Shown: piece by piece, positions 12,755 through 23,327 of the stretch
Position numbering within the stretch: position 1 is the stretch's first letter
Layout of the letters: each line of letters starts with the position of its first letter
Source of the DNA: Corynespora cassiicola
Taxonomy: Eukaryota; Ascomycota; Dothideomycetes; Pleosporales; Corynesporascaceae
Reading direction: 5' to 3'
Length of the DNA stretch: 64,000 bases
Assembly (NCBI GenBank): GCA_022059125.1
Contig: JAEUWY010000001.1
Coordinates: 1,488,001 to 1,552,000, forward strand
The notes under the pieces: model-generated
What the model saw: the letters and a program-made list of their open reading frames with translations, nothing else
Database searches by the model: none
What the model was told of the DNA's origin: nothing
Made by a program: the position numbers and the translations under genes

Positions 12755-13442
12755 GGGCGTGCGCTGGCTGTTGGCCGGCCTTGTGTTTTTTGTGCGGAAG
12801 CGGGTCTTTCTGCTGAAGGGGCTCTCAGAGGGTGGGGCCGTGCTTTTTTCGGGTTGGATCGGGTGGCGGGCAGCTTTAGCGGGTTAGCATCATCGCGGTG
12901 GACGGACGGGATGGGAGATGCTTGGCTTGAGCTTCATATTGCGTGTAGGTCTGTTTGTGTGGTTTGTTTTTGCTGTTGCTGCGGGCGGACTCAGTATTGT
13001 TGGGGCATGTTTGTGTCCAAGGGTGATGTGCGAACCCTGCAGCGAGTAAAGGTTCCGTAGCCGTGGGCCGATCGATGCAGGGACGAGTTGGCGGACCGGG
13101 ACCGTTTGTTCAACCACGTTGGTGGATTTCTGGGTCGAGTCCAACGGTTGGGAGAGCGGGATTCTCCATTTGGGCTGGTGGTGGTATATCGCAATGTTTC
13201 CGGCATGCATGCACGTCGTAGGAGCTGCATTTGTAAATTTCCCCTGTATGTCTATCTTTGCTTGTGGATTCCACCGGTCCCATTTGTGCTTCAAAATAAT
13301 TCAAACACCTATAGAGTACCCAGGGCCTACATTAAAACAATACATGTACTGGATGTCATGATAATGATTGCCCAAATTCTAGAACAAATGAGATTTACAT
13401 GTGGGACAAGAACCGAATCAATGCTCTGTCATTTCTTTCCAT
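12755..13442. other. Intergenic region after tRNA-Trp
   Basis: About 690 bp, G/T-rich on the plus strand at its left end and AT-rich at 13270-13440. Overlapping short frames on both strands show no domain or consistent coding signal. I see no gene or repeat here. Confidence 0.45.
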
Positions 13443-14700
13443 TCAAGCATCATCCTTCCGCTGACTGTATTCGACCGAGATGCTTGTGTTGCGCTGGATA
13501 CGATTTCTGTCCAAGATCAACTCCTGGCTATCTCCGTCGAATCCTCCTTCAATTGTCACGTCGTTCAGCTCCACCTTCCCGCTTCGCTTGATGCGGCCAA
13601 GCTCGTGGACCCATTGGCTGGAACCATAGACGCCAACAGGAAGGCTCCGGTTCAATTTTGGCTTATCAGTGTCACTGTCGAAGCCTTGGATATGTAGGCG
13701 TCTCAGTAGAGGGGGGTATGTAGCCAAGCATGCCGCGAGGATCGCAATCGATACTTCGACAAGAGACCATGTGTTTGCTGGTACCATGTCATCTGTAAAA
13801 TGTAAGCATGACCGTATGTCGTTGGTAGCAAGTGATGATTACATACATAGTAGGTCGTGATTGTTCACCAGGAACATCAATCCTTTGAACCGTAGAATTG
13901 TTGCTGTACTGGATCTACGATAGAGTGTCAGTAAAAAATTGTTACTAAACGATTGGAAACTTACACCACGCCCATGGCAAGAATCAACAGGATACTGATC
14001 TTTGCTCTCCAGTGCATATCCATATGCCACAGTATCGGAATCGGCAGAATTGAGTATCCCCAGCTGGAGGCAATATCCATGACCGAAAAAGCATAACCGA
14101 TTTTGACAATGACTGAAGGATGAAAGCATGTTCCCGTCTCAGAGCCTTTCCATGCAAAAGACAGAGGCCGACATTGTAACGCCAGAAGGATGGATGTTGC
14201 GAGTGAAGACGAGGCTATTATCGCGAGAGATACGATGATGACATGGCGGTATATTGGAGTTGATGCAATACGGAGGAGCAGCAAGCCTATACTTAGTTTT
14301 ACAGCTCCACAAGCAACTCCATATATCGGTTGTCCTATAATGAAGTACTGAACCATGGTCAGTGGAGATCTATCAAGATCAACTCAGCTAGCCTTACCTT
14401 CAATGCATTCCGGAGCCTCTCTGGAGCTTCTGATAACTCCGACATATGAAGCCCATACCCATGATGCAGTGCAAGAATGACCAAGACAATGGTTGCGACA
14501 AATGCCAACTGAAAATATTAGCGTACTTCGACGAAATGGGATGAGAAACATACGTATGCTACGACCATCATCCAATCGTCAGCACCAAACCTCTTATGTA
14601 AATAACCACGAGAAAGAACTCGCAAGCCGAAAGCAATCGTGTTTATCACCAAAAACGCGATTACTGTCTCGAACATGACTTCTCTCGCTTCTCTCGCCAT
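13443..14700 (-). CDS. PTH11-like integral membrane protein (fungal rhodopsin-fold domain)
   Basis: Seven-helix membrane protein of the large fungal family that includes the Magnaporthe Pth11 receptor. Five exons: 14700-14554, 14508-14398, 14347-13965, 13914-13847, 13792-13443, giving 352 residues. The first helix ends in the family signature GLRVLSRGYLHKRFGADDWMM; later helices include YFIIGQPIYGVACGAVKLS, the segment with CRPLSFAW, and LVEVSIAILAACLATYPPLL close to the C-terminal tail. All four introns are 45-55 nt and preserve frame. There is no CFEM domain, so it belongs to the shorter, non-CFEM class. Ligand unknown; members are usually suggested to sense surfaces or host cues, but many have no known role. 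It sits at the left edge of the accessory region. Confidence 0.85.
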
Positions 14701-15479
14701 TTCGATTAGATCATTGGATGGTAAAAGTGAATCAATCTGACAATTTATATTGCGGTATTCTTCTGATAGCTTGCTATTGTTATAAGAAAACTGCTTCGGT
14801 TCCTAAATCAAAAATGCGGGGATTCTATTGCTAAGAACGCGGCCATCCTCTAAGCAAGGGCGCGCCACGCATTTGTTCGACACTCTCATACGCACTTGGC
14901 CTTACCCAGATAGGGAAAGGTTACGCAACGTCGGGTAAATGTCTACGTAGCCGAGTTGGAGAACTCCCACATACACTCCGCTTTGACGACTATAAATGGA
15001 TGGAAGTATTACACCGATCCCTGTTGAACCTTTTTCCCCATGACAATCAGAATTTCGTTTCTCGAGTGCTATGAGTCTCACCACGAATCATGCCACAGTC
15101 ATGGGGAACCCAGCAAGTGGTGAACTGCGCCGCCGGGAAACGGAACTGTGCCGCCAGGTCCCGCCCTTTGGACTCTACAATTGAGTTCGCTTTCGGGCAC
15201 AAGGCACACATGGTAGGTTGGAACACCCCCTTTTCTAGATTCTGGATATAGGGCTTGGGAAACTAGGTCACCTTTGAACCAGAGAGCTCTGATCTGCAGT
15301 TTCTCTGTACATTCTAATGGTGGTACTGTTTCGAAAATGGGGAAACAAATATCCCTCTAGGATAAAAACATAGCCCGGGAAAATGGCGTGGACTTGTCCG
15401 ATTGATTAAAAACTTCTCTCCTCTTCATCATAGACCCGTCTTCTCATCTCCGAGATTGCTACACGATGAGATTATCAGG
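14701..15479. other. Intergenic region upstream of the PTH11-like gene
   Basis: About 780 bp. The right part (15100-15180) holds clustered GCC/CGG triplets (CGCCGCCGGGAAACGGAAC). No supported gene. It presumably contains the promoter of the PTH11-like gene. Confidence 0.4.
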
Positions 15480-16020
15480 TTATGTCACCCAAGGGAATAG
15501 AGCGTTAGGCGCTAGTAAAATTCTCTTTTTAAGATCAACAATACAATTTCTGATTGATTCGTCCTCAACGCCGAGCTCACGACGAAGGATGTCGGGATCA
15601 TCAGCGCGATGCATGTAACAGCCACCAAAATCCTTCACCAGTTGGCCTACACAAAATACCGTCAATCAGGAAACTTTCTCCTTGAATCATACATGAAGCG
15701 TGGATTTCGGGAGGATTTATGACGATCTATACCTGTCGGAATATATCGTCATGAGGCATAGCTCTTCGTATCATCAGTTACCTAACATGATCCATGTCTG
15801 GTTCTGATAGGATTCTTACCGATTCAAAAACAACATGGATCTGGTCGGTTGCCCTTGTGACCATTAATTTATCCACAAGCGAATTTTGAACTATTATCCA
15901 AGTCGACACATGTATTAAGATACTTGAAAGGCCGTACGTCAGGATTGAACCGTTAACATATCTCATAAACCATCTACAGAGCCAAGCTACCCCACAACAA
16001 CATTGGTACGCCTTGGACAT
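15480..16020 (-). pseudogene. Possible relic of an unrecognised gene
   Basis: Minus-strand coding-like piece at 15646-15480 ends in a proper stop and is preceded by an acceptor-like TTTTGTGTAG. It reads QLVKDFGGCYMHRADDP and continues to LLAPNALFPWVT. A second piece around 15910-15810 (VDKLMVTRATDQIHVVFES) ends at a GTAAGA donor-like site. Between and upstream of them I cannot build an open frame with a credible start. The simplest reading is the 3' remains of a gene that lost its 5' part; a small real gene with unseen exons is also possible. I do not recognise the family. Confidence 0.25.
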
Positions 16021-16038
16021 TTCAGCGCAAGGCCTGGA

Positions 16039-17739
16039 TCAAGGCCTCCACCTAAAATCCGGATGCCTCCATTCCAAATCCTGAATCTCTTGCTGTGTGA
16101 GGCCTGCGATCGCTTCCCTCGCCCCTGCAGCCCTTTCCTCGCGCTTCTTGTTATCGTACTTCATCCAAGCGAAGCCTGCAAGGGCGACCAGGGCCCACAG
16201 CGTTGAGCACGCGAGATTCAGCCCATTACCAATGCGGTACCGCGGAGCATCCCACGGCAGATATGTCCATGTGGCAATCAGCCCTCCAATGTTTCCGAAC
16301 ATGACTAGAACCGTTAGCTAGGTCGATCGAGGAAAGTGTTCGCATCTTACCATTTGTTCCAATCGCAATGCTTCGCGCACTATCCGACACCACATTTGCG
16401 CTCACTTGCGCATTTGCCATCGCGCCAAGTGTGAATGCGGAGCTGGCGGTCAGGAAGATGGCACCGTAGCGTACACGCGCATCCATAGTTCCCAAGAAGA
16501 TCGCGTATCCAGCCATAACAGCGGGCCCGCTAAGAGCGATTAGGATCTGTCTATGATCCAGATACCAACTGATTGTGGGTACAAGCAGCACGAAGAAGCC
16601 ACCCACAATATACGGTGGCACCGTAAGGAGCTGCTGCTGCACTGTCGTCCTATCGGGATAGATTGTTCTGATGATAGTTGGGAGGAAGAACGAGATTCCG
16701 AGGACGGTGATGTTGTTGAGAAGGAAGATGAAGGCTGTGGATAGCGTGACTGGATTGGATATACCCGAAAGCAGCTTGTTCTTGGTGACTTTATCGAGCA
16801 CAGTGGTGGCACCGAGGCGCTCGGCTTTGACTCGGTCGATCGCGAGGGTCTTTTCGTCTTCGCTGAGCCAGCGAGCGGTGTCAGGTCGATCGGTCAAGGT
16901 TAGGAATGCGACAAGAGCAAGGCCGATGGTGATGATGCCTTCTACGGCGAAGATCCTAGTGCCGGTAATTAGCTTTGCGCTTCTTTTAAGGGGGTTCTTT
17001 CGACATACATCTGCCAGGTGTGTAATGACCCGAAGTGATCCATTTTCAGGATACCAGACGCAAGGAGCCCACCGAAGGCTCCCGACAGCGGCGCCATAAC
17101 CATATAGAGTCCCAGACGAAATGCAAGCTCAGCACGTCGATACCAACGAGACAGGTAGTATGCAATGCCAGGCATCATACCCGCCTCGAAGAGACCGAGC
17201 AAAAATCGAACCGCGCATGCCTGTGCCCGTGTTTCCACAAAGGCAGTCACAACTGAACAGATTCCAAAGAGCAACGTGGTCAAGGGCAGAAACCAGCCTG
17301 GCCCCATCCACTTGCAACATAAGGTAGCGGGTATCTCGAATAGCGTGTAGGAGATGTAGAATATGGATAAGACCATGTTGTAGTCATTTCCTTTCAGCTT
17401 CAAGTCCCTTTCGAAACCGGCGAGTCGGGCATTTCCTGGGGCTGTGGTGAGCTCATGCTTGCCAGTCATGCCAGATGCACATCAAATCTGATGTACTTAC
17501 CTATATTGGCCCGATCAATAAAACACATTAGATACAAGAGAGCAACGGTAGGAACGACATAAAGATCAATCTTCATACGCAGTCGTTGCTCTTTCTTGTG
17601 AGTAGCCAATGAATCATCCGACCTACGCAAATCAGCAACTAACGACCAGAAAATACACAAGTGCAAAGACTCACAATCGGGCGATCTCATCAACATTCGG
17701 CACCTTCTCATGCATACTGACGGAATCTTTTTCGTCCAT
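16039..17739 (-). CDS. MFS anion:cation symporter, DAL5/TNA1 type
   Basis: Plasma-membrane proton symporter of the ACS family, whose fungal members import allantoate, nicotinate, pantothenate and other organic anions. Five exons: 17739-17675, 17622-17501, 17435-17009, 16955-16351, 16304-16039, giving 494 residues. Diagnostic stretches are LYVVPTVALLYLMCFIDRAN in helix 1, YISYTLFEIPATLCCKWMGP, FLLGLFEAGMMPGIAYYLSR, then the central loop with DRPDTARWLSEDEK. The tail ends in the soluble stretch QQEIQDLEWRHPDFRWRP. Start chosen because it gives a short polar N-terminus before helix 1 and fits exon phasing. It is a paralogue of the transporter at 26389-28279 (same tail motif), and faces the aldolase gene across a shared upstream region that carries a strong palindrome. 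Substrate cannot be read from sequence. Confidence 0.92.
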
Positions 17740-18436
17740 GATGAACCGCTCAAGATCATGCGATGTGTACTGGATCTCAAGGCACAGAAAAGTAAGGCAA
17801 GCTATGGACCCATGAAACCAAGTGCCATGAGAGAAGAAAGGACGCACAAGTCACAGAGAGGAGACGCAAACTTATAACCACCGTCACAGGAGCCCCCGGA
17901 CTGTTACGGAATGTGCACAGGCGCCCCATTCTCTCCGCAATTACCCCAGAAAAGTGGCTTCATGATCTACCACTCACAGTAGCATGTCCGGGCGAGAACG
18001 ACTCCTTCCCGCATCCATTAGATAGAAATGGACCCACTCGTTGGCTTTTCGGATATTTCTAAACCATATTTCGTGCCGGCAGTTCCTGTGCGTACACAAC
18101 TGGTAGGTGTTTCGGAATTGGCAGCTTGGTTCCGGACACGTGATCGGAACCTGCTACTGTAGATCGACCTCCTAATTCCGCTCTGACAAATCGGGGGCTC
18201 GCTGCTCCATCTGCAAGGGTGTTTATTTGGGCCTCTGAACGCGGAATGACGATTGTTTTCCGGCAGACTTGCGTATATGCCTTCAAGGGTGGTTCTGTGG
18301 TTCCGCGATGAGGGGTGAAGGAGCCGGACCGCTGTGATCAATCAGATACCCATAGAGAACGTTGTCCATAAAAGGCATGCTTTCATCGTGGTCCGTGTCC
18401 AGCTGGCTTATCGTAAGATAGTAACATTCCATAATC
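17740..18436. promoter_or_regulatory. Divergent regulatory region, transporter / class II aldolase
   Basis: About 700 bp between two outward-facing starts. It contains several CGGAAT or ATTCCG elements (17907-17912, 18113-18118, 18175-18181, 18241-18247) plus the palindrome at 18128-18151. This density suggests binding by a Zn2Cys6 factor, probably the one encoded at 21010-23327, but that is inference. Confidence 0.45.
18128..18151. promoter_or_regulatory. 24-bp palindrome with CCG-N10-CGG and central CACGTG
   Basis: Left arm GGTTCCG (18128-18134) and right arm CGGAACC (18145-18151) are perfect inverted copies. The exact centre is CACGTG (18137-18142). Only two symmetric base pairs between arm and centre fail to match. 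CCG/CGG half sites are typical of Zn2Cys6 dimers, and CACGTG is the classical bHLH E-box, so two regulator classes could use it. Confidence 0.55.
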
Positions 18437-19438
18437 ATGCCTCCATCAGCAATTACACCAGACGCATCTCCTGTGACGGAAAAGTCCACACCCGTCCCAG
18501 TAAACAAGGAGTATCGGAGTGGAGACCCAAAGCTCGCAGTAGTAGACGAAGAAGCGGAGCAGCCACCCAAATTCGACGACCCCTATGAAGAGCGCAAATA
18601 TCTCAAACACCGCCTCGCAATTGCCTTTCGCATCTTTGCGCAATTTGGCCTTGCAGAAGGTGTGGCTGGGCATATAACGTTGAGGGACCCCGTGGACCCC
18701 ACCTCATTTTGGGTTAACCCGTTCGGTATGATGACCACTGTGCTCTAAAAAGTGGAGCTAATAATTCAGGAACGCATTTTTCCTTGATCCGAGATGAAGA
18801 TCTTATTCGGGTCGACCACGATGGAAATGTCGTCGACGGTGGGAAGAACCGAAGGCTAAACTATGGTAAGCTTTCCCCTCGTAATCTTAGGAGCATCTTG
18901 CTAAATCTTCGCAGCTGCTTATGCAATCCATGCCGAGATCCACCGTGCTAGGCCGGATGTTCTGTGTGCCGCTCATTCCCACAGTCTCTATGGCCGTGCC
19001 ATGTGCGCGACAGGACGTACCCTTGACATGCTGACGCAAGATTTTTGCGTCTTCTGGAAGGATCATGTCTTGTATTCAAATTTTGCAGGGCTTGTTCTGG
19101 CTCCTGAAGAAGGGAAAGCCATTGTAGCTTGTTTGGGGAACAGAAAAGCGGCGCTTCTTGGTAATCACGGAATCCTGACGGTCGGCCCTACAATTGAAGC
19201 CACCGTAGCTTGGTTTGTATTGTTTGAACGATGCTGTCAAATTCAACTTGCTGCAGATGCAAGTGCAGCTGGTGTCGGGAAGCCTCTGGTGACGATTGGC
19301 GAAGAAGAGGCGCAGGCAACTTGGGAGGCTGTAGGCACAATTGGCAATGGCTATTTCCAAGGACTTCCTCTGTTTCAGGTAGCGGAGAGAGAGTTTGGAG
19401 AACGAACTCTGTTAGGTAGAGGATTAGTGGCGGCTTAG
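18437..19438 (+). CDS. Class II aldolase/adducin domain protein
   Basis: Member of the zinc-dependent class II aldolase/adducin superfamily (fuculose-phosphate aldolase and araD type folds). Exons: 18437-18725, 18770-18865, 18915-19438, giving 302 residues. Visible family marks: RIFAQFGLAEGVAGHITLRD, WVNPFGTHFSLIRDEDL, IHAEIHRARPDV, the metal-binding AAHSHSLYGRAM, and LLGNHGILTVG. The two His of HSH would bind zinc. The N-terminal 40 residues are Pro/Glu-rich and look unstructured. No targeting signal, so cytosolic. Fungal members of this type are common near transporters and are mostly uncharacterised; the reaction could be a retro-aldol cleavage, a decarboxylation or a dehydration. Its position between two transporters and exported enzymes suggests that it acts on an imported product. 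Confidence 0.88.
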
Positions 19439-19909
19439 GTCATCGAGTACTGTGTGTCTTAAGAGTGTCTCTTAAATGGCATGCGGATATGGACGCATTG
19501 AATTTCACGATTTGCAGGATCAAAATCGACAGAACTATACAAATATCTCAATGCCTCGCTGAAAATCACGAATCTATGCAAAAGCAGAGTAAACTCAGAC
19601 CAAGAAGCGCATTTGCCTACGAACGACCCGAGTGCGAGAGCGAAGGTCGTCATGTTTCCGCTATAATTCTTGGCGGCATTAAGGGGAACATGGCCATGTG
19701 GGATAGCCCGGAAGCTTCATGTTAGGCATTCCGGCAACGCAATATTCCGCCTTTTGACAGAAGATGAACAATGCGGAATCGAAGCTTTTACCAAAAAATG
19801 CCTTTTCGGAGCACTCCGATATAACGCCGCTCTTTGTGTCCTTCGTGGGTCGCAAATTTAAGCCTCCATATCTATAAGATCAGTCTTTCCAAGGCGAGAC
19901 TGGGACCCG
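19439..19909. promoter_or_regulatory. Upstream region of the secreted hydrolase with repeated CCG/CGG elements
   Basis: Holds ATTCCGG at 19728-19734, ATTCCGC at 19744-19750 and its inverted copy GCGGAAT at 19773-19779. A second inverted repeat, TCGGAG-CA-CTCCGA, is at 19806-19819, about 90 bp before the start codon. The ATTCCGC/GCGGAAT pair is the same pair seen at 18175-18181 and 18241-18247 before the aldolase. A TATAAG element is near 19872. Confidence 0.45.
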
Positions 19910-20941
19910 ATGCAGAGCAAGTTCCTCAAAATGTCTTCGTTCAAACTCTTTTCTTCTGCTGCTGCCACCTTTCCCATATGGGCTTCAACCATTGGTGCCC
20001 AAATCCTTCCCATCGACCAGTTCGCCAACTTGACGACGTTTCCGAATGAGCAGGCTGAAAATGTCACCCGTTACCTATCCGAAGCAGCTTCGTTGGCGAC
20101 CGACGGTAGCATTCGTCAATATTTCCAAGACCAGTGTATTACACAGCAGGTTTATCCAAGCCTCTTTGCCTTCCCTCCAGGCTTCGTCGAGCCCTTTTCT
20201 CCTTTCGACAACCTCTACTTCGTCGGCCACACCTTCGTCTCGGCATGGGCATATGATACTGGGGACGGATTGGTGCTGATCGATGCGCTCGATAACCCTG
20301 AAGAAATCGATGCCATCTTGCTACCGGCATTGGAGTCCTTAGGGTTTCAGGGCAGTGACATCAAGCATGTCATCATCACACACGAGCACGTTGACCACTA
20401 TGGCGGTGCCAAATATCTGCAAGAACAATTCGGTCCCAAGGTATACGCGGCCCCAGCATGCTGGGACTCTCTAGCTGCTATGCCAACCAACACGACCCCG
20501 GCGGTCCCTCAAAAAGACCAGGTCTTGGAAGATGGACAGGATTTGACCGTCGGCAATGTCACGTTCCACAACGTGCTGACACCAGGCCACACGCCTGGAA
20601 CGCTTTCCCTCATCTTCCCAGTGTACGAGAACGGCAAGGCTCATTTGGCTGGTCTATCGGGTGGCACGGGCACGCCACGGGATCGGGAGAGTCGCGAGGA
20701 GAAGATCCAGTCCCAGTTCAAGTTCGCCGAAATTGCAAGGGAGAAGGGGGTGGACACCCTCGTATCGAACCATCAGATTGCAGACCACGCCGTCTTCCAC
20801 GCCGATATCCTTGCGCATCGCGGGCAAAATGTTTCGAACCCGTTCATTGTCGGAGTTGACAACTTTAACAACTACATGAAAGTCAACGCTCTATGTTCGA
20901 GGGTCATTGCCGCTAGAGAGGGAATGGACCTGTACATTTAA
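19910..20941 (+). CDS. Secreted metallo-beta-lactamase-fold hydrolase
   Basis: Single-exon gene for a 343-residue zinc hydrolase. The N-terminus up to about residue 31 (hydrophobic, ending in ASTIGAQ) is signal-peptide-like; a second Met at 19931 gives the same signal with a shorter lead. The zinc site is clear: THEHVDHYGG (HxHxDH), GHTPGTLS (third His) and a late NHQIADH. Together with secretion, this resembles class B3-like enzymes, but glyoxalase-II-like, lactonase and other activities use the same fold. Several N-x-S/T sites fit passage through the secretory route. It is followed tail-to-tail by the Zn2Cys6 gene (68 bp gap). In Fusarium a cytosolic enzyme of this superfamily opens plant benzoxazolinones; I infer only that a lactone or lactam substrate is possible here. 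Confidence 0.87.
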   Translation: MQSKFLKMSSFKLFSSAAATFPIWASTIGAQILPIDQFANLTTFPNEQAENVTRYLSEAASLATDGSIRQYFQDQCITQQVYPSLFAFPPGFVEPFSPFDNLYFVGHTFVSAWAYDTGDGLVLIDALDNPEEIDAILLPALESLGFQGSDIKHVIITHEHVDHYGGAKYLQEQFGPKVYAAPACWDSLAAMPTNTTPAVPQKDQVLEDGQDLTVGNVTFHNVLTPGHTPGTLSLIFPVYENGKAHLAGLSGGTGTPRDRESREEKIQSQFKFAEIAREKGVDTLVSNHQIADHAVFHADILAHRGQNVSNPFIVGVDNFNNYMKVNALCSRVIAAREGMDLYI

Positions 20942-21009
20942 TTCATCCGCAAAGACGCAACATGGATATATTCTTGTAGATACATAGCTGAACCAGCCCT
21001 TGCATGCTT

Positions 21010-23327
21010 TTAGATGAGTCCCTGCAATCGTCGTGAAATTTCATTTGCATCCCATTCGAGCTGGTCCTGGTCGTTAGTTCTAAAGCCAACATCAGGAAGG
21101 CCATCGGAAAAAGATGGCCCCTGTCCGAATGCGTCGAAAAGGTTCACCAGGCCACTACTCATATCGAAGAGGTCCGGTACCGAGCCATTAAAATCCGTGC
21201 GTAAATCCATGTCATTCGGGGTCCACATATTGCCATATTCTGCAGTATTCGGCGTACTGTTGCTGAAATGGGATGCCTCGCGAGAAGCAGAGCGGGTTTG
21301 GGTGACCGTTGCTAATGGGTCTTTGTTTCGACTCCGACCTCGCAGTCCCAAAGACTTGACGCCAGGTATAAGTCCCCTGATGCTCTTCCATAACCGACGG
21401 CTAGCGCTACCATGTCGAGAGAAGCCCTTTACAAGCTCTACGGCTGCCAGAAACGCGTCTCTGCATGGCTCGGCGAATGTTCCTGGTGCGTGGCATACAG
21501 CTAAAAGAAGAATGGCGAGAGAGCTCAGGAGGTAATAATTGAACACACTCTGTTGTCGGACGTAGATGTCACTCGTCTCGTTGAGATGCACTAGCACCTG
21601 AATACTGTCCCGAGCGACTTCTGTCACCAATTGCGCACTCTGTATGTCGGCTGTGATATCTGCTGCACTCAGAACATGATGTCGGTGAATCAATGCGCGC
21701 ATATGATTTGCACGGAGATGTAGCAGTACACGCAGTCGACGAAGTGTGCGAGGTTGGCTACTGGGGTTGAGATCCAGGCTTGGGTGTTGTAACCGGAGAT
21801 CCGAGGGGATTGAAGATGCCCAGTTCTGCGTCAAAAAATCAAGAAAATCTTCCGTCTCTTTGGGGATGATTTGGGATCGCGAACCAAACGGTGGCAAGGC
21901 TTCCCAGACTTTGGAACATAATCGGCCGTAGTTGACCAAGCAGCGAAGGTATGGGAACTCCTCGCCTGGCTCTGGTAGCTCAGGGTCTATTTCGCGATCG
22001 AATAGTGCAAACGGGAGACTCGTCCCAAAGCTCCAGCGTCGGTCAAGAGTGTAAACAACCCAAAAGGCTATGTTTGCCATCGTGCGTGCCTCTTCAGTTT
22101 TGAAGTTATTAAGGAAGCTTTGTTTGCGATGCAGGCCCATCTCCAATGTTTGTCGGGCAGCTGTACCGATGGCCCTCCAAGCGAACAACTCTTCCTCTAC
22201 ATGGAAGTAATAGAGACTCTAGACGGAAGTCAGTTCTGTTTGTCTGCATATGTATTATTATACTTGCCAGCATTGTCATGATTTGCAAGTCTTTCAATTC
22301 AACCTCGCTGCTATTCGAAATCCTGCATGCGTTTGGTTCCACTGATTGCATAAGCTTTGAGCTGGTATCATTCCTGCCTTGGACTTCGTGGAGCAAAGCG
22401 GTCGCGATAGCAAGTTTCAGAATGTGTACATCTTTATTCTGAGACTCTTGATTACTCCCAGAATTATTGCTGATTCCCCGCAGGATTTCTGGAGCGGTGG
22501 CCTGTAGGTTCTGGACATCGATGAATGGATGCACGCTCACAACTTCCACGTAGTATATGTTGAGTAATCTGAATATTTCATCGCCGGGAATGTCCAGCAG
22601 GCAGTCGAAACTTGTGCGGGGCGATGGTTGTGACCTGAATTCCGGACTTGACTCCCGAGATGAAGTGGTAGTAGATGCTGTGTCGCCCCTTGGGGTATCC
22701 GTACGTATCCCCAGATTATTAAGCGACGTCTCTGCAATGTTCAAGCTGAAAGCAGGCCGTGTGGGACCGATAAATTGAGGTTCCTTGGGCTCTGTAGTAC
22801 TCTGACTAGCAGTAGTCGAGTATATGGGGCTTTGATACTGCAAGCCGTTATCTGATCTAGGAGTCTTCTCCATGACTAGAGAAGAGACGGTTGTTGTTAA
22901 AGCAGCTACCTGTCTTTTGAGGGCGGCAATTTCTTCAATTGTCTCACGGGAACTATTCCTGGCGTTAGGGGTGCTAGCAAAAAGACAAGATATCGTACCT
23001 ATCATCGTCTCTGCCTCTTCTATCTCTCTTCCTATTCGACTGCGTAGAACTTGGCATGATGATACATTGCGCACCCATCGTCGCGCATCGCTGACAAGCA
23101 TTTTCATGTTCCTGCCTAATACATTTAATCTTTCCCTTTTTACATTGATTACTAGAGGCTGTTAGTTTATGATTTATGTAAATCTGGGATTACTACCATG
23201 CAACAGTTGTGTACTTCGCACGCTTGCGCTGATTGTCGGGTCGGTCCTGAGCGGGACGTTTCCGCGACTCGGACCCGGCAGGCGTGGGCCCTGGAGTCTC
23301 GCGGCTGGCTACACCATCTGCATCCAT
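21010..23327 (-). CDS. Zn2Cys6 transcription factor with fungal-specific regulatory domain
   Basis: Nuclear regulator. Exons in the best model: 23327-23197, 23151-22999, 22958-22264, 22196-21010, giving 721 residues. A basic stretch (NQRKRAKYT) precedes the zinc cluster, whose six Cys fall at about 44, 47, 54, 63, 66 and 73 (CNQCKKGKIKC, then CQRCATMGAQC); the first Cys codon is split by an intron. A coiled-coil-like segment follows (EEIAALKRQVAALTTTVSSL), then the middle homology domain (RLLNIYYVEVVSVHPFIDV; AWRAIGTAARQTLEMGLHR). The third intron is odd: the nearest acceptor (CTAG, exon from 22218) shifts the frame, while the acceptor at 22197 keeps it but removes SLYYFHV, which looks like conserved family sequence. 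So the gene is either spliced unusually or has a small indel. Its place inside the cluster makes it the natural candidate regulator. Confidence 0.85.
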
